Origin: DATEPR01 sp036491115
Lineage (GTDB): Bacteria; Actinomycetota; Actinomycetes; Mycobacteriales; Pseudonocardiaceae
DNA length: 64,000 nucleotides
Assembly (NCBI GenBank): GCA_036491115.1
Contig: DASXCQ010000094.1
Location: forward strand, 1 to 64,000
Direction: 5' to 3'
Below, piece by piece: positions 57,258 to 64,000 of this stretch. A program made the position numbers and the translations under genes. Positions within the stretch are counted from its first letter, which is position 1; every line of letters starts with the position of its first letter. The notes beneath the pieces were generated by a model. That model made no database searches. It saw only the letters and a list, made by a program, of their open reading frames with translations, and was not told the origin of the DNA.

Positions 57258-58262
57258 ATGACAACGTTGTCCAACCGCGCCGGTCCCCGCCGGGCCACGA
57301 TGCACGACGTGGCCCGGCTGGCCGGCGTGAGCCTGAAGACGGTGTCGCGCGTGGTGAACGCCGAGTCCGGCGTGCGCCCGGCCACCGAGCGGCGGGTGCG
57401 GGCGGCCATCGACGAACTGGGTTTCCGGCGCAACCTCGGCGCGAGCCACCTGCGCCGGGGCACGTCCACCGGCACGATCGGCGTCCTGCTGGAGGACCTG
57501 GCGAACCCGTTCTACGCCACCCTGACCAGGGCGGTCGAGGAAGTGGCCAGGCGGTCCGGCCGGCACGTGCTGGCCGGATCGTCCGATGAGGACCCCGATC
57601 GGGAACGGGAACTGGCGCTGGACTTCTGTTCCCGACGGGTGGACGGGCTGGTGGTCGTGCCGACCGGGGGGCGGCACGACTACCTGCTACCGGAGATCGA
57701 CGCCGGCCTGCCCGTCGTGTTCGTGGACCGGCCGGCCGACGGCGTCGCGGCCGACACCGTGCTGCTGGACAACGCGGGCGGGGCGGAGACGGCCGTCCGC
57801 CATCTGGCCGCGCACGGCCACCGGCGGATCGCCTTCCTCGGTGACGCGCCGGACATCCACACCGCGGCCGAACGGCTGCGCGGATTCCGGACCTGCACCG
57901 ACACCGGGTTCGTGGCCATGGGCCCGCACGACGAGACCACCGTCGAGCGGGCCCTGCACGACTTCCTGGACCGGCCGCGCCCGGCCACCGCGCTGGTCAC
58001 CGGCAACAACCGGATCACCCTGCTGGTGCTGCGGGCCCTGGCCGGCGGCCGGGCCGGGCCGGCACTGGTCGGCTTCGACGACTTCGAACTGGCCGACCTG
58101 ATGACCCCACCGGTCACCGTGGTCTCGCACGACATCGAGCTGCTCGGCAGGACAGCGGCGGAACTGCTGAGCGCGCGCATCGCGGGCGACGACCCGCCAC
58201 CGAGGCGGGTCACCGTGCCCGCCCGGCTGATCGCCCGAGGATCTGGAGAGACACGCCCGTGA
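57258..58262 (+). CDS. LacI-family transcriptional regulator
   Basis: The 334 residues comprise the N-terminal helix-turn-helix (MHDVARLAGVSLKTVSRVVN, about 15-34), hinge, and periplasmic-binding-like sugar domain (IGVLLEDLANPFYATL to GFDDFELADLM). It should sense a sugar or sugar phosphate. The stop overlaps the manA GTG by four bases (GTGA), so the regulator and mannose-6-phosphate isomerase are made together. Its targets are likely this operon and perhaps mannose metabolism elsewhere. Confidence 0.93.
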   Translation: MTTLSNRAGPRRATMHDVARLAGVSLKTVSRVVNAESGVRPATERRVRAAIDELGFRRNLGASHLRRGTSTGTIGVLLEDLANPFYATLTRAVEEVARRSGRHVLAGSSDEDPDRERELALDFCSRRVDGLVVVPTGGRHDYLLPEIDAGLPVVFVDRPADGVAADTVLLDNAGGAETAVRHLAAHGHRRIAFLGDAPDIHTAAERLRGFRTCTDTGFVAMGPHDETTVERALHDFLDRPRPATALVTGNNRITLLVLRALAGGRAGPALVGFDDFELADLMTPPVTVVSHDIELLGRTAAELLSARIAGDDPPPRRVTVPARLIARGSGETRP

Positions 58263-59278
58263 ACCCGACGCCCACGCTGCTGCCGGCCAACCAACCGCGC
58301 CAGTTCTACCGGGGTGGGGACGCCATCGCCGCGCTGCGCGGTGTGCCTCGCGCGTCGGAGTTCGGCCCGGAGGACTGGGTGGCGTCCACCACGACCCGGT
58401 TCGGCCAGGCCACCGACGGACTGACCACACTGCCGGACGGCAGGCCGCTGCGCGACGCCGTGGCCGCCGAACCGGACGCGTGGCTGGGTGAGCGGCACGT
58501 GGCCATGTTCGGCACCAGCACGGCGCTGCTGGTGAAGCTGCTGGACGCCGGGCAGCGGCTGCCGGTGCACTGTCACCCGTCGGACACGTTCGCCCGCGAC
58601 CACTTCGGTTCGCACTTCGGCAAGACCGAGGCGTGGGTGGTGGTCGGCACGGGCAGTGGCGACCCGAGGGTGCACATCGGGTTCCGCGAGCCGGTGGACC
58701 GGTACACGCTGGCCGACTGGGTGCGCGACCAGAACCACGACGCGCTGCTGGGTGCGCTGAACAGCACCACGGTGGCTGCCGGCGACACGGTGTTCATCCC
58801 GGCCGGACTGCCGCACGCGATCGGCGCCGGCGTGTTCATCGTGGAGTTGCAGCAGCCCACCGACCTGTCGGTGACGCTGGAGTGGGACGGGTTCCTGGCC
58901 GACGAGTCGGCAGGCCACCTCGGCGTCGGCTTCGACGTGGCCCTGGCCTGCGTCGACCGGGACGGCTGGGCGGACGGCCGGTGGGAGACGCTGGTGCGGC
59001 GCACCGGCGGCTGGCAGGACGCCGTGGTGGACCTGTTCGGGTCGGCGTCGGCGGACTTCTTCCGGGCCGACCGGATCCACGCCAGGCAGCCCGTCGACCT
59101 GGCGGCGTCGTTCGCCGTGCTGGTGGTGCTGGACGGCGCCGGGACGCTGCGCACCGAGCACGGTGGCAGCATCGAACTGCGCAAGGGCCAGACACTCGTG
59201 GTGCCGCACGCGGCCGGGAACTCCACTGTGGACGGACCGCTGACGTTGGTGCGCTGCCGCCCGCCCTCGCCGGCCTGA
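58259..59278 (+). CDS. manA: Mannose-6-phosphate isomerase, class I
   Basis: This enzyme interconverts mannose-6-phosphate and fructose-6-phosphate. The 339-residue cupin has zinc ligands in LPVHCHPSD and KTEAWVVV and the conserved FIPAGLPHAIG. It is of the short bacterial type. The gene is coupled to the LacI regulator. A mannose-family PTS lies 37 kb away in the window, but nothing in the sequence ties the two together. The stop is followed after one base by the convergent MeaB stop. Confidence 0.92.
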   Translation: MNPTPTLLPANQPRQFYRGGDAIAALRGVPRASEFGPEDWVASTTTRFGQATDGLTTLPDGRPLRDAVAAEPDAWLGERHVAMFGTSTALLVKLLDAGQRLPVHCHPSDTFARDHFGSHFGKTEAWVVVGTGSGDPRVHIGFREPVDRYTLADWVRDQNHDALLGALNSTTVAAGDTVFIPAGLPHAIGAGVFIVELQQPTDLSVTLEWDGFLADESAGHLGVGFDVALACVDRDGWADGRWETLVRRTGGWQDAVVDLFGSASADFFRADRIHARQPVDLAASFAVLVVLDGAGTLRTEHGGSIELRKGQTLVVPHAAGNSTVDGPLTLVRCRPPSPA

Positions 59279-59279
59279 G

Positions 59280-60248
59280 TCAGGCCGCGCCGATGCCCTC
59301 CACCAGGGTGTCGGCCGCCGTGTAGGGGTCGAGCTCGCCCGCCATGACCTGCTTGGCGAGTTGGTCCAGCGCGTCCCCGCCGCGCAGGTCGCCCATCCGC
59401 GCGCGCAGCGTGCCCAGCGCGATGGCCTCGACCTCGGCGCCCGCCCTGGCCGTACGCCTGCGCTCCAGCTCGCCGTGCGCCACCATCCACTCGCGGTGCT
59501 CGCCGACGGCGGTGATCACGTCGTCGATGCCCTCGCCGCGGGAGGCCACGGTGGGCACCACGGGGACGCGCCAGCTCGGCCCCTCGTGCTCGCGCCTGCC
59601 CAGGGAGATCATGTACTTGAGGTCGCGCACCACCTGGTCGGCACCATCCCGGTCGGCCTTGTTCACCACGAACACGTCGGCCACCTCCAGGATGCCGGCC
59701 TTCGCCGCCTGGATGCCGTCGCCCATGCCCGGGGCGAGCAGCACCAGCGTGGTGTCCGCCAGCGACACGACGTCCACTTCGGACTGACCGACGCCGACGG
59801 TTTCCACCAGCACCACGTCGAACCCGGTCGCGTCCAGCACGCGCAGCGCCTGCGGGGTGGCCGCGGACAGCCCGCCGAGATGCCCACGGGTGGCCATCGA
59901 CCGGATGAACACGTCCCTGTCGGTCGCATGGTCCTGCATCCGCACCCGGTCGCCGAGCAGCGCACCGCCGGAGAACGGCGACGACGGGTCGACGGCCAGC
60001 ACCCCGACCCTGCTGCCCCGCTTGCGGAAGGCCGAGACCAGCAACGACGTCGAGGTCGACTTGCCCACGCCGGGCGCGCCGGTCAGCCCGATCACCATGG
60101 CCCGGCCGGTGGCCGGCGCGAGCGCGGTGGCCACCTCGCGCAGCCGCGGACTCGCGTCCTCGACCAGCGAGATCAGCCGTGCCACCGAGCGGGCATCGCC
60201 GTCGCGTGCCCGGCCGATCAGCTCGTCGACGTCCGCGGTCCTCGCCAC
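59280..60248 (-). CDS. meaB: MeaB/ArgK-family GTPase, chaperone of B12-dependent mutase
   Basis: This 322-residue G3E-family GTPase protects and reloads adenosylcobalamin mutases. Motifs are Walker A GAPGVGKST (near 56), DPSSPFSGGALLGDRVRM, ETVGVGQSE and NKAD. A client, isobutyryl-CoA mutase, is encoded 5 kb away; methylmalonyl-CoA mutase is not in the window. GTG 60248 lies six bases after TAGGGT (60260-60255), so it has its own leaderless promoter although it follows the thiolase on the same strand. The hexamer overlaps the thiolase stop. Confidence 0.94.
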   Translation of the reverse strand: MARTADVDELIGRARDGDARSVARLISLVEDASPRLREVATALAPATGRAMVIGLTGAPGVGKSTSTSLLVSAFRKRGSRVGVLAVDPSSPFSGGALLGDRVRMQDHATDRDVFIRSMATRGHLGGLSAATPQALRVLDATGFDVVLVETVGVGQSEVDVVSLADTTLVLLAPGMGDGIQAAKAGILEVADVFVVNKADRDGADQVVRDLKYMISLGRREHEGPSWRVPVVPTVASRGEGIDDVITAVGEHREWMVAHGELERRRTARAGAEVEAIALGTLRARMGDLRGGDALDQLAKQVMAGELDPYTAADTLVEGIGAA

Positions 60249-60257
60249 GACCCGACC

Positions 60258-61436
60258 CTAGGGCACCCTGATGATCAGCGCGTCGCCCTGGCCACCGCCA
60301 CCGCACAACGCGGCCGCGCCGACACCGCCACCCCGGCGGCGCAGTTCCATGGCCAGGGTGAGGGCCAGGCGGGCGCCGGACATGCCGATCGGGTGGCCCA
60401 GCGCGATCGCGCCGCCGTTCACGTTGACCTTGTCCTCGCCCGCGCCGAGCTGTTTGGCCGACACCACGCCGACCGCGGCGAACGCCTCGTTGATCTCGAT
60501 CAGGTCCAGGTCGGCGGCGTCGATGCCCTCCTTGGCGCAGGCCGCGCGGATGGCGTTGGACGGCTGTTCGTGCAGGCTGGCGTCCGGGCCGGCGACCACG
60601 CCGTGCGCGCCGATCTCGGCCAGCCAGGTCAGGCCCAGCTCCTCCGCCTTGGCCTTGCTCATCACGACCACGGCGGCGGCGCCGTCGGAGATCTGCGACG
60701 ACGAGCCCGCGGTGATGGTGCCGTCGGGCGCGAACGCGGGTCGCAGCGCGGCCAGGCCTGCCACGGTGGTGTCCGGCCGCACGCCCTCGTCCGCGTCGAC
60801 GACCTTCGGGTCGCCCTTGCGCTGCGGAATGGTGACCGGCGCGATCTCCTCCGCGAAGAAGCCGTTCTTGACCGCTGCCGCCGCCCGCTGGTGCGAGCGC
60901 GCGGAGAACTCGTCCTGCTCCTGCCGGGTCACGCCGTAGCGGGAGTTGTACTTCTCCGTGGACGCGCCCATCGCGACCTGGTCGAACGCGCAGAACAGGC
61001 CGTCGTAGGCCAGGTGGTCGACGAGCTGCACGTCGCCGTACTTGAAGCCGGAGCGCGACTTGGGCAGCAGGTGCGGCGCCTGGGTCATCGACTCCTGGCC
61101 GCCGGCCACGACGATGTCGAACTCGCCCGCCCTGATCAACTGGTCGGCCAGTGCGATGGCGTCCAGTCCGGACAGGCACACCTTGTTGATCGTCAGCGCC
61201 GGCACGTCCATGGCGATACCGGCGGCCACCGCGGCCTGGCGGGCCGGGATCTGGCCCGCGCCCGCGGTGAGCACCTGGCCCATGATCACGTACTGCACCT
61301 GGTCGGGCCGGACGCCCGCCCGCTCCAGCGCCGCCTTGATGGCGACCCCGCCGAGCTGGGCGCCGGAGAAGTCCTTGAGCGAACCGAGCAGTCGACCCAT
61401 CGGGGTGCGCGCGCCGGCGACGATGACGGATCCCAT
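60258..61436 (-). CDS. fadA4: Acetyl-CoA acetyltransferase (FadA4-like thiolase)
   Basis: The enzyme forms or cleaves acetoacetyl-CoA. The 392-residue biosynthetic-type thiolase has nucleophile Cys87 (INKVCLSG), the His in GGAIALGHPIG and the second Cys in LCGGGGQGDA. ATG 61436 has GGAGG about seven bases upstream. It diverges from methylmalonyl-CoA epimerase, as Rv1323 does from Rv1322A. It supplies the first step toward crotonyl-CoA for the reductase encoded nearby. Confidence 0.95.
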   Translation of the reverse strand: MGSVIVAGARTPMGRLLGSLKDFSGAQLGGVAIKAALERAGVRPDQVQYVIMGQVLTAGAGQIPARQAAVAAGIAMDVPALTINKVCLSGLDAIALADQLIRAGEFDIVVAGGQESMTQAPHLLPKSRSGFKYGDVQLVDHLAYDGLFCAFDQVAMGASTEKYNSRYGVTRQEQDEFSARSHQRAAAAVKNGFFAEEIAPVTIPQRKGDPKVVDADEGVRPDTTVAGLAALRPAFAPDGTITAGSSSQISDGAAAVVVMSKAKAEELGLTWLAEIGAHGVVAGPDASLHEQPSNAIRAACAKEGIDAADLDLIEINEAFAAVGVVSAKQLGAGEDKVNVNGGAIALGHPIGMSGARLALTLAMELRRRGGGVGAAALCGGGGQGDALIIRVP

Positions 61437-61569
61437 GACTGGCCTCCACGGCGAAAGCTAGCGTTGTCAACCCGACCATACCGGGCGGTAACCCGGCCTT
61501 CTATGACCGCAGTCACGCTTGGCCCGCTTCCGTTGCCCGGTACCGGTTCAGCACTCGTACCCTCACGGT

Positions 61570-62022
61570 ATGGCAGACCTGGGAGAGCAGCTCGGCCCGC
61601 TCGTCACCGCGATCGACCACGTCGGCGTCGCGGTGCCCGACCTGGACGCCGCCATCGAGTTCTACCGCACGACGTTCGGCCTCGCCGTCACCCACGAGGA
61701 GGTCAACGAGGAGCAGGGCGTTCGGGAGGCGATGCTGCGCGCCCCCGGCGACACGGTGGGCGCGGCCGTGCAGCTGCTCGCCCCGCTGCGGCCGGACTCG
61801 ACGATCGGCAAGTTCCTCGACCGGTCCGGTCCCGGCCTGCAGCAACTGGCCTACCGGGTGACCGACGTCGAGGCGGCCGCCTCGGTGCTGCGTGCGAAGG
61901 GCCTGCGGCTGCTCTACGAGTCGGCCCGCCGGGGCACGGCGAACAGCCGGGTGAACTTCGTCCATCCGAAGGACGCCGGCGGTGTGCTGGTCGAACTGGT
62001 GGAGCCGGCTCCCGACCACTGA
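61570..62022 (+). CDS. mce: Methylmalonyl-CoA/ethylmalonyl-CoA epimerase
   Basis: This 150-residue vicinal-oxygen-chelate protein has TAIDHVGVAVPDLDAAI at the start, QLLAPL, and HPKDAGGVLVELVEP at the end. The metal ligands fit His in IDHVG, the second His in FVHPKD and Glu in LVELVE. It interconverts (R) and (S) forms of methylmalonyl- or ethylmalonyl-CoA. ATG 61570 lies exactly six bases from TACCCT (61558-61563), indicating a leaderless transcript. Confidence 0.94.
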   Translation: MADLGEQLGPLVTAIDHVGVAVPDLDAAIEFYRTTFGLAVTHEEVNEEQGVREAMLRAPGDTVGAAVQLLAPLRPDSTIGKFLDRSGPGLQQLAYRVTDVEAAASVLRAKGLRLLYESARRGTANSRVNFVHPKDAGGVLVELVEPAPDH

Positions 62023-62161
62023 GGTGACGGCCATCGGCGACATGACCCGTTGGTGGGACAAACCGCCGTGCGCTGCCTCACAGGACTGGCTCTGTACCGT
62101 TACTCGCCGGTAACCTCCCGCCATCGCCCTGAGCACCGATGCAGGCCCCAGGGAGGCACCC

Positions 62162-63493
62162 GTGCGGAAGATCCTCGACGCCATCCTCGACGACGACCTC
62201 GACGCGGTCGGCTCGCTACCCGTCCCCACCAGCTATCGCGGGGTCACGGTGCACGCCGACGAGACGTCCATGTTCGAGGGCATGGCCACCAAGGAGAAGG
62301 ACCCCCGGCGCTCGCTGCACGTGGAGGACGTGCCGACGCCGGAGCTGGGCCCCGGCGAGGCGCTGGTCGCGGTCATGGCCAGCGCGATCAACTACAACAC
62401 GGTGTGGACGTCGATCTTCGAGCCGCTGTCCACGTTCGGCTTCCTGCGCCGGTACGGCAAGACGTCGCCGCTGGCCAAGCGGCACGACCTGCCCTACCAC
62501 GTGGTCGGCTCCGACCTGGCGGGTGTCGTACTGCGCACCGGTCCCGGCGTGCATGCCTGGCAGCCCGGCGACGAGGTCGTCGCGCACTGCCTGAACGTGG
62601 AACTGGAGCACCCGGACGGCCACAACGACACGATGCTCGACCCCGAACAGCGGATCTGGGGCTTCGAGACCAACTTCGGCGGCCTGGCCGAGTTGGCGCT
62701 GATCAAGAGCAACCAGCTGATGCCCAAGCCCGCGCACCTCACGTGGGAGGAGGCGGCATCACCCGGTCTGGTGAATTCCACGGCGTACCGCCAGTTGGTG
62801 TCGCGCAACGGCGCGGACATGAAGCAGGGCGACGTGGTGCTCGTCTGGGGCGCGTCCGGCGGGCTCGGGTCGTACGCCACGCAGTTCGCGCTGAATGGCG
62901 GCGCCATTCCGGTGTGCGTGGTGTCCAGTCCGCGGAAGGCCGAGATCTGCCGCCGGATGGGTGCCGAACTGATCATTGACCGGGCGGCCGAGGGCTACCG
63001 GTTCTGGTCGGACGAGAACAATCAGGATCCCAAGGAATGGAAGCGGTTCGGCGCCCGGATTCGCGAACTCACCGGCGGCGACGACCCGGACATCGTTTTC
63101 GAGCACCCCGGCCGGGAGACGTTCGGCGCGAGCGTCTACGTCGCCCGGCGCGGCGGCACGATCGTCACGTGCGCGTCCACCTCGGGTTTCCTGCACCAGT
63201 ACGACAACCGCTACCTGTGGATGAACCTGAAGCGCATCATCGGTTCACATTTCGCGAACTACCGCGAGGCGTGGGAGGCCAACCGGTTGATCGCCAAGGG
63301 GAAGATCCATCCCACACTGTCCAGGGTGTACTCGTTGGCGGACACCGGACAGGCGGCCTACGACGTGCACCAGAACACCCACCAGGGCAAGGTCGGCGTG
63401 CTCTGCCTGGCGCCCGAGGAAGGGCTCGGCGTGCGTGACGCGGAGTTCCGTGCCCGCCATCTGGCGGACATCAACAGGTTCCGAGGTGTGTAA
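62162..63493 (+). CDS. ccr: Crotonyl-CoA carboxylase/reductase
   Basis: Ccr reduces crotonyl-CoA with NADPH and fixes CO2 to give ethylmalonyl-CoA, or gives butyryl-CoA without CO2. The 443-residue MDR enzyme has the Rossmann motif WGASGGLGSYA. The CO2-pocket residues known from Kitasatospora Ccr are present: Asn79 (INYNTVW), Phe168-Glu169 (GFETNFGG) and the His of GSHFANYREAW. Carboxylation is therefore expected. GTG 62162 has GGGAGG five bases upstream. It provides ethylmalonyl-CoA for polyketides or the ethylmalonyl-CoA pathway. Confidence 0.95.
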   Translation: MRKILDAILDDDLDAVGSLPVPTSYRGVTVHADETSMFEGMATKEKDPRRSLHVEDVPTPELGPGEALVAVMASAINYNTVWTSIFEPLSTFGFLRRYGKTSPLAKRHDLPYHVVGSDLAGVVLRTGPGVHAWQPGDEVVAHCLNVELEHPDGHNDTMLDPEQRIWGFETNFGGLAELALIKSNQLMPKPAHLTWEEAASPGLVNSTAYRQLVSRNGADMKQGDVVLVWGASGGLGSYATQFALNGGAIPVCVVSSPRKAEICRRMGAELIIDRAAEGYRFWSDENNQDPKEWKRFGARIRELTGGDDPDIVFEHPGRETFGASVYVARRGGTIVTCASTSGFLHQYDNRYLWMNLKRIIGSHFANYREAWEANRLIAKGKIHPTLSRVYSLADTGQAAYDVHQNTHQGKVGVLCLAPEEGLGVRDAEFRARHLADINRFRGV

Positions 63494-63563
63494 TTCCCGT
63501 GTGCCAGGACGACACCTGTGGAGCGTCGGGCGGACGGGTCACCCGGCCGGGTAGCGTGAGCCC

Positions 63564-64000
63564 ATGGGTCTTGGTAGCGAGCGCGACCTCGTTCCGCTGG
63601 GCGCCGGCTTCGACATCGTCAAGCGGGGGTACAGCCGAACCCAGGTCGAAGAACATCTGGAGCGGCTGGACAGCGATCTGCGGCTGATCGCGGCCGACCG
63701 GGACGCCGCGGTGTCCCAGGCCGGTGATCTGGCCAAGCAGATGGAGCGCGCCAGGACGCAGGTCAGCGAGCTGCGGTCCCAGGTCGACCGGCTGTCGCAG
63801 CCGCCAACCACGTTGGAGGGGTTGTCCGAGCGGCTGCAGGGGATGCTGCGGCTGGCGCAGGAGGAGGCCAGCGAGACCAAGGCGTTGGCCGAGGCCGACG
63901 CCGTTCATATCCGCACCCGCTCCGAGGCCGATGCCGGCGCGCTGCGCAACCGCTACCAGAAGCTGATCGCCGAGGTCGACGGCCGGCGGGTGGAGCTGGA
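63564..64000 (+). CDS. DivIVA-like coiled-coil protein, truncated by the window edge
   Basis: The visible 145 residues start with a DivIVA/GpsB-like segment (LGAGFDIVKRGYSRTQVEEHLERLD), followed by long heptad-rich coiled coil. Such proteins organise polar growth or division in actinomycetes. The same opening is found in large coiled-coil scaffolds, and the total length is unknown. ATG 63564 lies exactly six bases after TAGCGT (63552-63557), so the transcript is probably leaderless. Confidence 0.8.
   Translation, partial: MGLGSERDLVPLGAGFDIVKRGYSRTQVEEHLERLDSDLRLIAADRDAAVSQAGDLAKQMERARTQVSELRSQVDRLSQPPTTLEGLSERLQGMLRLAQEEASETKALAEADAVHIRTRSEADAGALRNRYQKLIAEVDGRRVEL

Overview
This window comes from a high-GC actinomycete. 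The gene content points to the mycolic-acid-related and Pseudonocardiales branch: GatCAB, NAD+-dependent LigA, a two-gene ETF, an F420-type nitroreductase homologue, and methyl-glucan polysaccharide genes. The first two thirds keep the gene order of the Mycobacterium tuberculosis region I recall as Rv3003c to Rv3041c: ilvB, a PH protein, DoxX, an lppZ-like lipoprotein, gatB/gatA/gatC, an ACT protein, ligA, an Rv3015c-like protein, mnmA, cysteine desulfurase, an acyltransferase pair, etfA/etfB, Rv3030-3032-like polysaccharide genes, an acetyltransferase, methyltransferases, echA17 and an ABC ATPase. The last third resembles Rv1322A to Rv1328: epimerase, fadA4, thioredoxin-TPR protein and glucan phosphorylase. 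These are comparisons from memory, not searches. I saw no rRNA, tRNA, insertion sequence, prophage or CRISPR-cas locus.

Layout. 1-2134: a chimeric left edge, then ilvB on the minus strand with a branched-chain amino acid attenuator. 2220-9694: PH protein, secreted G1 peptidase, ilvD, DoxX, a dehydrogenase, a hydrolase and a lipoprotein. 9710-17825: nudix, gatCAB with a small membrane protein inside, ACT protein and ligA. 19057-23963: an accessory operon holding a complete mannose-family PTS (IIB, IIC, IID, IIA), a cytoplasmic ceramidase-fold hydrolase and a threonine-dehydratase-like enzyme. A DasR-like operator lies in front of IIC. This is the best candidate for an undescribed catabolic system. 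23960-31239: tRNA thiolation, MFS exporter, ornithine-lipid-like acyltransferases and ETF. 31515-43830: GH3 glucosidase, Ddn-like protein, methylglucose-polysaccharide-type genes, endonuclease V with an interrupted N-terminus, methyltransferases, enoyl-CoA hydratase and an ABC ATPase. 44056-54458: cysteine dioxygenase-rhodanese, glucan phosphorylase, cold shock protein, thioredoxin and isobutyryl-CoA mutase large subunit. 54628-64000: MarR, phospholipase C-like protein, LacI-ManA, MeaB, thiolase, epimerase, crotonyl-CoA carboxylase/reductase and a DivIVA-like coiled coil.

The genes form several working groups. IlvB and IlvD make branched-chain amino acids. IcmA, MeaB, thiolase, epimerase and Ccr form a C4/C5 acyl-CoA network that interconverts butyryl-, isobutyryl-, ethylmalonyl- and methylmalonyl-CoA. 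The SAM methyltransferase, GH57 branching enzyme and GT4 resemble the mycobacterial methylglucose lipopolysaccharide pathway. Cysteine desulfurase and MnmA thiolate tRNA.

Two architectural habits recur. Many start codons lie 6-7 bases after a TANNNT hexamer, consistent with leaderless mRNAs. Several convergent gene pairs overlap by exactly four bases (CTAG or TTAG). Two convergent intergenic gaps (44970-45439 and 55129-55530) carry copies of the same degenerate palindromic repeat family.
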